From Saccharopolyspora erythraea (lineage in GTDB: Bacteria > Actinomycetota > Actinomycetes > Mycobacteriales > Pseudonocardiaceae): a DNA stretch of 64,000 bases. A model generated the notes under the pieces. That model was not told the DNA's origin. It ran no database searches and saw nothing but the letters and a program-made list of their open reading frames with translations. The position numbers and the translations under genes are program-made. Numbering within the stretch: position 1 is the stretch's first letter; each line of letters starts with the position of its first letter. Where the stretch lies: NCBI RefSeq assembly GCF_018141105.1, contig NZ_CP054839.1, positions 5,425,411 through 5,489,410 of the forward strand. Direction: 5' to 3'. Shown here in pieces: positions 57,674-64,000 of this stretch.

Positions 57674-58262
57674 CGTCGGTGGCGGCGGCCGCGTGCCTGC
57701 CCACCACCGCCCCGCCGCGCACCCGTTCCTTGGCCGCGACGTCGCGCAGGACCAGTGCGTGCGCCCCGATGACCGCGCACTCGCCGACCTCGACCGGCCC
57801 CAGGACGCTGGCCTTGGCTCCGATGGTGACGCCGTCGCCGACGGTCGGGTGCCGCTGCTCCCCCGGCGCCCGCATCCGGTCCCGCCGCCAGCCGACGGCG
57901 CCGAGCGTGACCTGGTGGTAGAGCACCACATCCGCCCCGATGGTCGCGGTCTCGCCGATCACCACCCCTTCGCCATGGTCGATGAACAGGCGCGGGCCGA
58001 TCCGCGCTCCGGGGTGGATGTCGATGCCGGTGGCGGAGCGGGCGAGCAGCGAGATCAGCCGCGCCGGGCCGTAGCGGGCGCGCCGGTAGAGGAGGTGGGC
58101 CGCGCGGTGCGCCCACAGCGCGAGCAGGTGCGGGTACATCAGGGCTTCCGCGCGGCTGGTGACCGCCGGGTCCTTCGCCAGCACGGTGTCGAGGTCCTCG
58201 CGCAGCGTCGCGCACGCGCGCCGCACGTCGGGTGCCCACCGGTTGGAGTTCCGCAGTGTCAT
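57657..58262 (-). CDS. Serine O-acetyltransferase (CysE-like)
   Basis: A 201-residue protein with a left-handed beta-helix. LDTVLAKDPAVTSRAEALMY, then PHLLALWAHRAAHLLYRR is the SAT N-terminal part. IDIHPGARIGPRLFIDHGEG, VVIGETATIGADVVLYHQVT and LGAVGWRRDR are hexapeptide repeats with the catalytic HPGA and DHGEG segments. It makes O-acetylserine for cysteine or cysteine-like amino acids. ATG 58262 overlaps the decarboxylase stop (ATGA). A second copy of cysE outside the cysteine pathway suggests specialised use, possibly with the 50606 PLP synthase. Confidence 0.92.
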   Translation of the reverse strand: MTLRNSNRWAPDVRRACATLREDLDTVLAKDPAVTSRAEALMYPHLLALWAHRAAHLLYRRARYGPARLISLLARSATGIDIHPGARIGPRLFIDHGEGVVIGETATIGADVVLYHQVTLGAVGWRRDRMRAPGEQRHPTVGDGVTIGAKASVLGPVEVGECAVIGAHALVLRDVAAKERVRGGAVVGRHAAAATDAGTIG

Positions 58263-59662
58263 CGGATCGTTCCCCCGCCCATGCGCTGGACTTCCTCCCG
58301 CACGACGCGCACGGCGTCGTCGACGTGCCCGGCGTGGGTGCGCACCGACAGCACGCACATCCGCAGCAGGTAGCGGCCGTCGACCGCGGTGCTGGAGAAG
58401 AACGCCTCGGCACGCGCGTTGATGCGCTCGCGAAGCACCTGGTTGCCGCGGTTGCCCGCCGACGGCACGCTGAAGACCACAGTGGACAACTCCGGCGGTG
58501 GACCGCAGACCACGCCGGGGATCGTGCTCAGCTCGCAGTGGGCGTGCGCGGCGAGGTCCAGCTTCTCGTCCAGCGCCTCCCGGAAGGCCGAGACGCCGTG
58601 CAGGCGCAGCGGCAGCCACATGCGCAGCCCGCGGAACTCGCGGGTGCGCTCGATGCCCAGCTCGGCGTAGTCCGGCAGCTCGCCCGCCGCCAGGTCCTGG
58701 AGGTAGGGAACGTCGTCGTCGAACAACGCGTGCGAACGCGCCAGGACGGCGGGATCGCGCACCAGCAGCATGCCGGTGCCGTAGGGCAGGAACATGCCCT
58801 TGTGCGGGTCGAGCACCAGCGAGTCGGCGCGCTCGACGCCCACGAACGCACGGCGCCCCCGCTCGGTGAGCTGGAAGAAGCCGCCGTAGGCGGCGTCGAC
58901 GTGCAGCCACAGGTCTTCCCGCGCCGCGAGGTCGGCGACCGCGGTGATCGGGTCGACGACCCCGGTGCTCGTGGTGCCCGCCGTGGCGAGCACGCAGAAG
59001 GGGCGCAGGCCGGCGGCGCGGTCGGCGCGGATCATGCTCCGGGCGGCCTCGACGTCCATGCGCAGGTCCGGCGTCGAGGGCACGGTCCGGATCGCCGACG
59101 CGGGAAAACCCATGATGCGCATGGCTTTGGGCACGCAGTGGTTGGTCTGCGCGGTCAGGTAGACCGTGCCGCCGGTGAGGTCGTCACCGAGGCGGTCGTG
59201 GCGGGCCGCGAGCAGTCCGGAGAGGTTGGCCATCGACCCGCCGGTGGTGATGTTGCCACCCGCCGAGGCGGGCAGCCCGAACTCGGCCGCCAGCCATTCG
59301 ACGACCGAGTTCTCGACTGCCACCAGCCCCGGTGCCATCGCCGCCACGCTGGTGTAGCGGTTGAAACCCCTGGCCAGGTACTCGGCGAGCGCGGAGGTGA
59401 ACAGCCCGCCGCCTGGGATGAATCCGAAGTGCCGGGGGCCGGCCGTCTCGGTCGCCCACGCGGCCGCGCGCCGGAACTCGCCGAGCACCTCGTCGAACGC
59501 CGCGCCGGCGGGCTGCGGGCGAGTCACGCGCACCGCCGCGCCGTCCTGCGGGACGGTCGGGGCCTTGTCCAGCCCCGTCAGGAAGTCGGCGAGCAGCGCG
59601 GTCGCCGACTCGCCCATCTCGCGCATCGACCGGGAGTCCGGTTCCAGCGGAAAACCGACCAT
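58259..59662 (-). CDS. PLP-dependent amino acid decarboxylase (group II)
   Basis: A 467-residue fold-type I decarboxylase of the aromatic/glutamate/tyrosine group. Features: RHFGFIPGGGLFTSALAEYL, FGLPASAGGNITTGGSMANL, VYLTAQTNHCVPKAMRIMG, aspartate in LHVDAAYGGFFQL, and the PLP lysine K288 in LDPHKGMFLPYGTG. It could decarboxylate serine, cysteine or an aromatic amino acid, and the substrate cannot be read from sequence. It starts at ATG 59662 and is coupled to cysE. Confidence 0.9.
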   Translation of the reverse strand: MVGFPLEPDSRSMREMGESATALLADFLTGLDKAPTVPQDGAAVRVTRPQPAGAAFDEVLGEFRRAAAWATETAGPRHFGFIPGGGLFTSALAEYLARGFNRYTSVAAMAPGLVAVENSVVEWLAAEFGLPASAGGNITTGGSMANLSGLLAARHDRLGDDLTGGTVYLTAQTNHCVPKAMRIMGFPASAIRTVPSTPDLRMDVEAARSMIRADRAAGLRPFCVLATAGTTSTGVVDPITAVADLAAREDLWLHVDAAYGGFFQLTERGRRAFVGVERADSLVLDPHKGMFLPYGTGMLLVRDPAVLARSHALFDDDVPYLQDLAAGELPDYAELGIERTREFRGLRMWLPLRLHGVSAFREALDEKLDLAAHAHCELSTIPGVVCGPPPELSTVVFSVPSAGNRGNQVLRERINARAEAFFSSTAVDGRYLLRMCVLSVRTHAGHVDDAVRVVREEVQRMGGGTIR

Positions 59663-59700
59663 GTCACCACGCCCCCAACGGCGGGAACCGCCATCGACTC

Positions 59701-59901
59701 GTCAGAGCCTGTTTTTGATCTTTTGAAGCGGCGAAGCCGCTTGAACAACCTCAACCGGCACCGCCGCGGGTTTTCAGGCGTTCTCCGGCGAGGGCAGCCT
59801 TTTCGCGGCGTATGGGTTGATACTTCGGAACAAGATCCCGGAGCTGGAGGACGCCTGAGGTTCCGTCACGCCGAACCGCTACGCAGAACGGGTTCGAAGA
59901 C
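59701..59901 (+). repeat. Dispersed intergenic repeat, copy B (full length)
   Basis: Begins CAGAGCCTGTTTTTGATC and ends GGGTTCGAAGAC. Inside: a hairpin AAGCGGC/GCCGCTT near 59726-59742, CAACCGGCACCG, AGATCCCGGAGCTGGAGGA, and CGCCTGAGGTTCCGTCAC. Its right end overlaps the last codons of the RibD-like gene, which therefore gains its C-terminal residues from the repeat. Confidence 0.82.
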
Positions 59902-61036
59902 GAGCATTGTGGTCGTGCGGCTCCGGCCGCATGACCACCCGCAGGTCCGGGCCCAGCTGCCGGACCTCCTCCACTCGCATCCGCGCCGCCTCGGCCATGC
60001 TCGCCACGCCGATGCCGGTGACCACGGGTAGTCCCGCACCGCCGAGGAACATCGGCGCCAGGTAGGCCACGACGCGGTCGACCAGGCCGCCTGCAAGGAA
60101 TCCGGCCGCCAGCCGGGCACCGCCTTCCAGCAGCACCGACCGCACCCCTCTGGCGAACAGCCGCCCCGACAGGGCCGCCAGATCAAGTCCGTCCTCAGTG
60201 GACGGAACCGCGAGTGTGCTTGCCCCGGCACCGAGCTCCCGCGGTTCCCCGGCCCGATCCGAGACCACCACCAGGGTCGGCGCACTGCCGTCGAGCACAC
60301 GCGCGCCGGGCTCGATCCGGCCCGCGCTGTCGAGCACCACCCGCAACGGCGGTTCGCCGGCGACCCCGTGCCGCAGGCCCAGGTGCGGGTCGTCGGCGCG
60401 CAGCGTGCCGCCGCCGACCAGCACCGCGTCGTGGACCGCGCGCAGCGCGTGCGCGTCCCGGCGCGCCTGGGCGGCGGTGATCCACCGGGAGCTGCCGTCG
60501 GCCGCCGCCGAGCGGCCGTCGATCGTGCCGGCGAACTTCCACGTCACGAACGGCCGTTCCCGCCGGACCGAGGTGAGCCAGAACTCGTTGTGCCGCTCGG
60601 CTTCCTCCCGGTGCAGACCGCCGACGACCTCCACGCCGCCCGCGGCCAGCCGCTCGGCGCCTCCCGAGGCGTCGCGGGTCGGGTCCTCGACCGCGAACAC
60701 CACGCGGCTGACACCCGCGGCCCACAGCGCCTCGGTGCACGGCCCCGTCCGGCCGCGGTGCGCGCAGGGTTCCAGCGTCACCACGGCCGTGCCGCCGCGC
60801 GCCCGCTCACCGGCCGCGGCCAGCGCCTCGACCTCGGCGTGCGGATGCCCCGCGCCGCGGTGGTAGCCCTCCCCCGCGAACCGGGCGTCGGCGTCGAGCA
60901 CGACGCAGCCGACGTACGGGTTCGGGCTGGTGCGCCGGGGCGGGTCCGCGGTGAGCCGGATCGCCCGGCGCATCGCCCACCGCTCGGCATCGGTCGCCTC
61001 CTCGGGCGGCCGGACCGCCCGCACGCTCGGACTCAC
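59879..61036 (-). CDS. toxE: RibD-like bifunctional deaminase/reductase, toxoflavin ToxE type
   Basis: A 385-residue fusion of pyrimidine deaminase (zinc ligands H66-A-E68, C91, C100: HAEVEAL and PCAHRGRTGPC) and a RibD_C reductase (RPFVTWKFAGTIDGRSAAAD, VLVGGGTLRADDPHLGLR, SVLLEGGARLAAGFLAGGLV). These convert the GTP-cyclohydrolase product into 5-amino-6-ribosylaminouracil-type intermediates. No riboflavin genes are nearby; instead it is coupled by a GTGA overlap to the FGE-like gene, in the toxB-C-D-E order known from Burkholderia. I therefore assign it as ToxE-like rather than a housekeeping RibD. Confidence 0.85.
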   Translation of the reverse strand: MSPSVRAVRPPEEATDAERWAMRRAIRLTADPPRRTSPNPYVGCVVLDADARFAGEGYHRGAGHPHAEVEALAAAGERARGGTAVVTLEPCAHRGRTGPCTEALWAAGVSRVVFAVEDPTRDASGGAERLAAGGVEVVGGLHREEAERHNEFWLTSVRRERPFVTWKFAGTIDGRSAAADGSSRWITAAQARRDAHALRAVHDAVLVGGGTLRADDPHLGLRHGVAGEPPLRVVLDSAGRIEPGARVLDGSAPTLVVVSDRAGEPRELGAGASTLAVPSTEDGLDLAALSGRLFARGVRSVLLEGGARLAAGFLAGGLVDRVVAYLAPMFLGGAGLPVVTGIGVASMAEAARMRVEEVRQLGPDLRVVMRPEPHDHNARLRTRSA

Positions 61037-62016
61037 ACCGACTCCCCAAGCCGAAACCCCATCGCGTAGATCTCCCGCGAGTACCAGCCGTGCCTGCGCC
61101 GGCACCTGGCCAGGTCGGCGAACCGGGTGAAGCTGCCGCCGCGGGCCACGCGGTAGCGGCCGCCTTCGGCCAGGTCGTCGAGCACGTTCTCGCCTCCGGG
61201 GTAGGGCCGGTAGTCGTCGGCCACGAACTCCTCGACGTTGCCCGCCATGTCCAGCACCCCGAACGGGCTCGCACCCGCCGGGTAGACGCCGACCGGCGTG
61301 GTGCTCAGCGGCCCGTGCTCGACGGTGTTGGCGTGGTCTGGGCCGAGCTCGTCGCCCCACGGGAACGTCCGACCGTCGCCGCCGCCGGCGGCGTACTCCC
61401 ATTCCGCTTCGGTCAGCAGGCGAAACGCCCTGCCGGTGCGCTCGCCGAGCCAGCGCGCGTAGGCCTCGGCCTCCTCCGGCGAGACCGTCCACACCGGATG
61501 GTTGGACAGGTGGTGCGGGTAGGCCCCGAAGCGCCAGGCGCGCGGGAGCACGGGATGCCCCGTATCGACCATGAAACGGCGGTACTCGTGGTTGGTCACC
61601 GGGTAGCGCATGACGCGGAAGCGTTCGATCCGCGCCTCGTGCACGGGGGTTTCCTTGGCGATCCAGGAGTGCAGGACGCCCACGTGCTCCCAGCGGCCCA
61701 CCACCTCGCCGACGTCCTCGGGTGCCAGCCCGAGCCGCACGGTGGCCGCCGGGACCTCCACCATCGCGGGGTCGTCGAAGCGGATCCGCGGGTCGCCGCG
61801 CAGGCCGAGCAGCGTGCCCGCCGCGTACCGGCGGTCGAAGGGCTGCCCGGCGTCCTCGGCGAGCCCGGCCAGTCCGCCGGGTTCGCGGGCGAGCAGGTCC
61901 TCGTGACCGGAGAGCGGGAGCTCGGCGACCCGCTCCACCAGGTCGTCGGGCAGCCCCATCGCCTCCCGGTCGCTGAGGGTGTTGGGGTTGGCGCGCAGGA
62001 CTGGTCTCGGGCTCAT
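61033..62016 (-). CDS. toxD: FGE/SUMF1-like protein, toxoflavin ToxD type
   Basis: A 327-residue protein of the formylglycine-generating-enzyme (sulfatase-modifying factor) superfamily. Typical segments are FRVMRYPVTNHEYRRFMVDT, PVWTVSPEEAEAYARWLGER, FRLLTEAEWEYAAGGGDGRT, FPWGDELGPDHANT, FGVLDMAGNVEEFVADDYRP and YRVARGGSFTRFADLARCRR. The two catalytic cysteines of true FGE are absent. ATG 62016 follows AGAGGTG. Gene order and family match toxD of the toxoflavin operon. No sulfatase gene is nearby. Confidence 0.82.
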   Translation of the reverse strand: MSPRPVLRANPNTLSDREAMGLPDDLVERVAELPLSGHEDLLAREPGGLAGLAEDAGQPFDRRYAAGTLLGLRGDPRIRFDDPAMVEVPAATVRLGLAPEDVGEVVGRWEHVGVLHSWIAKETPVHEARIERFRVMRYPVTNHEYRRFMVDTGHPVLPRAWRFGAYPHHLSNHPVWTVSPEEAEAYARWLGERTGRAFRLLTEAEWEYAAGGGDGRTFPWGDELGPDHANTVEHGPLSTTPVGVYPAGASPFGVLDMAGNVEEFVADDYRPYPGGENVLDDLAEGGRYRVARGGSFTRFADLARCRRRHGWYSREIYAMGFRLGESV

Positions 62017-62098
62017 CGGCACCTCTCTGCGACGTGGGATGCGGACCGCCGGCGCCTCGCCCCCGGGCGCGCGGGGGCGAGGCGCGACGCGGTCGCTT

Positions 62099-62205
62099 GA
62101 GAGCCTGTCTTCCATCTTCGAAGCGGCCGCAGCCGCTTCGTCCACCCGCGCAACCGGCACCGTCGCCGGAACCGCCACGCGAGGTGAGTTCGAAGACAGC
62201 CCTCA
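62099..62205 (+). repeat. Dispersed intergenic repeat, copy C
   Basis: Begins GAGAGCCTGTCTTCCATC, holds hairpin GAAGCGGC/GCCGCTTC, CAACCGGCACCGTCGCCGG, and ends AGTTCGAAGACAGCCCTCA. It fills the gap between the WD40 and FGE genes and ends at the WD40 stop codon (TGA at 62203-62205, minus strand). Confidence 0.8.
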
Positions 62206-63888
62206 GACCGTGATCCGGTGGATCTGGCCGTCGTAGGAGCCGGCCAGGAACAGCTTCTCGTCGGGGTGGTAGGCCAGCGAGGAGATCCCCGCCGTGGTCG
62301 GGCGCTGCACCGAGACCCACTCCGAGGCGAGCCGGTCGTAGACGGCGATCCGGCCGTTGTAGGCGCCGGTGGCCACCAGGTCGCCGTCGTCGGAGGCGGA
62401 GACGCACTTGACCGAGTGCGTGTGCGGCGTCTCGACGACCTGCGGCAGCCGCGAGGCGCTCCAGATCCGCAACCGCAGGTCGCGGCTGACGCTGGCGAAC
62501 TCGCCGCCCGCCAGGCCGACGCAGCCGTTGGCGATGCGGTCGTGGGCCTGCTCGATCGTCTCGACCTTCTCCAGCGTCGAGATCCGGTACCAGGTGGCGC
62601 TGGTGTCCGCGCAGACCGAGAACAGCAGGTCGCCGGAGACGGCCACGCCCTTGACGGCGTTGGTGTGCAGCGGCAGCTCGCCGATGAACTCGGCCTTGCC
62701 CGGTTCGGGGATCCGGAACAGCAGGCCCTCACCGGTGTAGGCGCCGACCACCACGTGCTGCACGCCGTCGCGGCGGAACGCGACCCCGCAGTTCAGCGGC
62801 GAGCGGTGCCGGTGGATCTCGGCGCCGGTCAGCGCGTCGAAGACGCGCCCGAGCTGGCCGCCGGAGAGCACCAGGCCCTCCACCGGCGTCAGGAAGTTGC
62901 ACAGGCTGCCGGTGCGGGCCTGCACGTCCTCGCCGCGCCAGACCACGCCCGCGTCGCCCACCGCGAGGGTGGTGTCCTCGTGCGGGACGACCGCGTTGAT
63001 CCCGCCGGTGCCGGCGATCTCGTCGGTCTCCCAGCGCTCGCGCTGGAAGTCGTAGCTGCGGTAGGTCGCGCCGAAGGTCGCGAAGACGAGGCTGGACTCG
63101 CCCGCGAACGCACACGATCGCGGCCAAACGTCGGAGGGCAGGTCGGCCTTGCCCCGCGGCCGCAACCCGGACTCCGCCGTCTCCCACAGCCGCATCGTGC
63201 GGTCGTAGCTGAGGCTGACCAGCAGGCCGCGCGCGGTGTCCAGGACCAGCCGCTTGACGCCGGCGTCGTGGGCGGGGACCACGTCCCGGCCGGCGCCGTC
63301 GATGATGATCAGCTCGCCGTCGTCGTTGCCTGCGTAGATGGTGCCGCTGGTGGAGATCGCGATGGTGTCGGTCTCCACGCCGTCCATGTCCAGGTCGCTG
63401 AGCAGGCCGCCGGTCTCCAGCGACCAGCGCTTGATCGTGCCGTCGTCGCTGGAGGAGATGAGCTCGTCGGTGCCCTTGGCCCACTCCACCGAGATCACGT
63501 CCTGGGTGTGCCCGGCGAAGGTGGCGACGAGGTTGCCGCGGAAGTCGTACACGCGCACGTTGTGGTCGCGGGATGCGGTGGCGACCAGTTCCTTCACCGG
63601 GTGGAACACCGACATCTCCACGTCGTCGGTCTGGGCGTTGAACACCGCCTCCAGCCGCAGCTCCGGCACGCTCCACAGCCGGGCGGTGTAGTCGCTGGAC
63701 GAGGTGAGCACGTGCTTGCCGTCGGGGGAGAACACGGCCTGGTTGGCCAGGTGGTCGTGCCACGAGCGGGCCAGCGCCGTCTTCGTCCGGTAGTCCCACA
63801 AGATGACCTGGTTGTCGTAGCCCGCGGTCAGGACGTAGTCGCCCTTCCAGGCGGCGATGCCGCTGATCGGGCCGCGGTGTTTGATCAC
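62203..63888 (-). CDS. toxC: WD40-repeat protein, toxoflavin ToxC type
   Basis: A 561-residue protein consisting almost entirely of WD40 blades. Clear repeats include ILWDYRTK, ARLWSVPEL, VRVYDFRGN, IKRWSLETG, MRLWETAES and LRIWSASRL, each preceded by the usual GH/H and D positions. No signal peptide or other domain. In the Burkholderia toxoflavin operon toxC encodes a WD-repeat protein whose role is not clear. GTG 63888 follows GGAGGG and overlaps the upstream gene's stop (GTGA), so the two are translationally coupled. Confidence 0.85.
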   Translation of the reverse strand: MIKHRGPISGIAAWKGDYVLTAGYDNQVILWDYRTKTALARSWHDHLANQAVFSPDGKHVLTSSSDYTARLWSVPELRLEAVFNAQTDDVEMSVFHPVKELVATASRDHNVRVYDFRGNLVATFAGHTQDVISVEWAKGTDELISSSDDGTIKRWSLETGGLLSDLDMDGVETDTIAISTSGTIYAGNDDGELIIIDGAGRDVVPAHDAGVKRLVLDTARGLLVSLSYDRTMRLWETAESGLRPRGKADLPSDVWPRSCAFAGESSLVFATFGATYRSYDFQRERWETDEIAGTGGINAVVPHEDTTLAVGDAGVVWRGEDVQARTGSLCNFLTPVEGLVLSGGQLGRVFDALTGAEIHRHRSPLNCGVAFRRDGVQHVVVGAYTGEGLLFRIPEPGKAEFIGELPLHTNAVKGVAVSGDLLFSVCADTSATWYRISTLEKVETIEQAHDRIANGCVGLAGGEFASVSRDLRLRIWSASRLPQVVETPHTHSVKCVSASDDGDLVATGAYNGRIAVYDRLASEWVSVQRPTTAGISSLAYHPDEKLFLAGSYDGQIHRITV

Positions 63889-64000
63889 AGAGCACCCTCC
63901 ATGAGCTCCACCTGATGCCCGGCCGTCGTGACCTTGGCCATCAGGTACTTGCGGTTGGCGTCGTTGACGAACACGCCGGTCGGGACCGCCTCGGCGACAT
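63885..64000 (-). CDS. toxB: GTP cyclohydrolase II-like protein (ToxB type), C-terminus only
   Basis: Only the last 38 codons are present: VAEAVPTGVFVNDANRKYLM, then AKVTTAGHQVELMEGAL and stop. The pattern N-x-KYL-x2-K-x4-GH fits the end of RibA/GTP cyclohydrolase II proteins, which typically finish in N-x2-YL-x-TK-x4-GHLL. This fits toxB, the first enzyme of toxoflavin synthesis, which sits directly before toxC in the known operon. The main body of the gene lies past the window, so the call is from a short tail plus context. Confidence 0.65.
   Translation of the reverse strand, partial: VAEAVPTGVFVNDANRKYLMAKVTTAGHQVELMEGAL

Noticed and set aside
59879..61036. Housekeeping RibD for riboflavin
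   Set aside because: No ribE/ribH/ribA set is adjacent in the usual order; it is coupled to an FGE-like gene and follows a WD40 gene, as in toxoflavin loci.
61033..62016. True formylglycine-generating enzyme (sulfatase activator)
   Set aside because: The two catalytic cysteines are missing, there is no sulfatase nearby, and the neighbours match the tox operon.

Overview
The window is about 70% or more G+C, with GTG and occasional TTG starts, strong third-position G/C bias and many 1-4 bp ATGA/GTGA gene overlaps. Gene content (CbpM-type chaperone operon, DUF2630, LCP protein, F420-type oxidoreductase, IdeR-type iron box, large LuxR regulators) points to an actinomycete, most likely a Pseudonocardiaceae such as Saccharopolyspora. 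The genus is an inference.

0-10 kb: a truncated VanZ-like gene, a GSP17M-like stress protein, then a chaperone operon dnaK-grpE-dnaJ(cbpA type)-cbpM-clpB and a GAF/PucR regulator. 10-23 kb: mixed accessory genes, including thioredoxin, FUSC transporter, STAS and DUF2630 proteins, a ROK repressor divergent from a YbiU-like oxygenase with two operator-like repeats between them, a P450, an orphan iron-siderophore lipoprotein behind a near-consensus iron box, a Nep1-like secreted protein, a Ddn-like F420 enzyme, and a permease divergent from a TetR gene across a 28-bp operator. Three genes here (FUSC, P450, permease) carry single-base frameshifts. 23-34 kb: argG (apparently leaderless), an AcoR-like regulator divergent from an aldehyde dehydrogenase-DUF779 pair, an LCP cell-wall protein, a GlsB-type membrane protein, an isopenicillin-N-synthase-like oxygenase with an MFS exporter, and a YbdK-type carboxylate-amine ligase. 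34.7-40.3 kb: a sugar or polyol catabolic operon (Gfo/Idh/MocA dehydrogenase, two TIM-barrel isomerases, VOC protein, sugar/H+ symporter, UspA) behind a TTGACA-N17-TAGTGT promoter and a perfect 22-bp palindrome.

42-64 kb is the most interesting part. A tight seven-gene minus-strand operon (PLP synthase, two methyltransferases, aldehyde dehydrogenase, secreted esterase, double flavodoxin, LuxR regulator) is followed by an MFS exporter/TetR pair, a second paralogous LuxR regulator, a coupled PLP decarboxylase-serine acetyltransferase pair, and at the right edge four minus-strand genes whose order and families match the toxoflavin operon toxB-toxC-toxD-toxE: the C-terminus of a GTP-cyclohydrolase-II-like protein, a WD40 protein, a formylglycine-generating-enzyme-like protein and a full-length RibD. 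I read this as the right part of an actinobacterial 7-azapteridine (toxoflavin/fervenulin-type) biosynthetic locus that continues past base 64000.

A dispersed intergenic repeat family has four copies (about 29.9, 34.5, 59.7 and 62.1 kb), and two of them flank the toxD-toxE pair. No tRNA, rRNA, CRISPR array or intact insertion sequence was seen.
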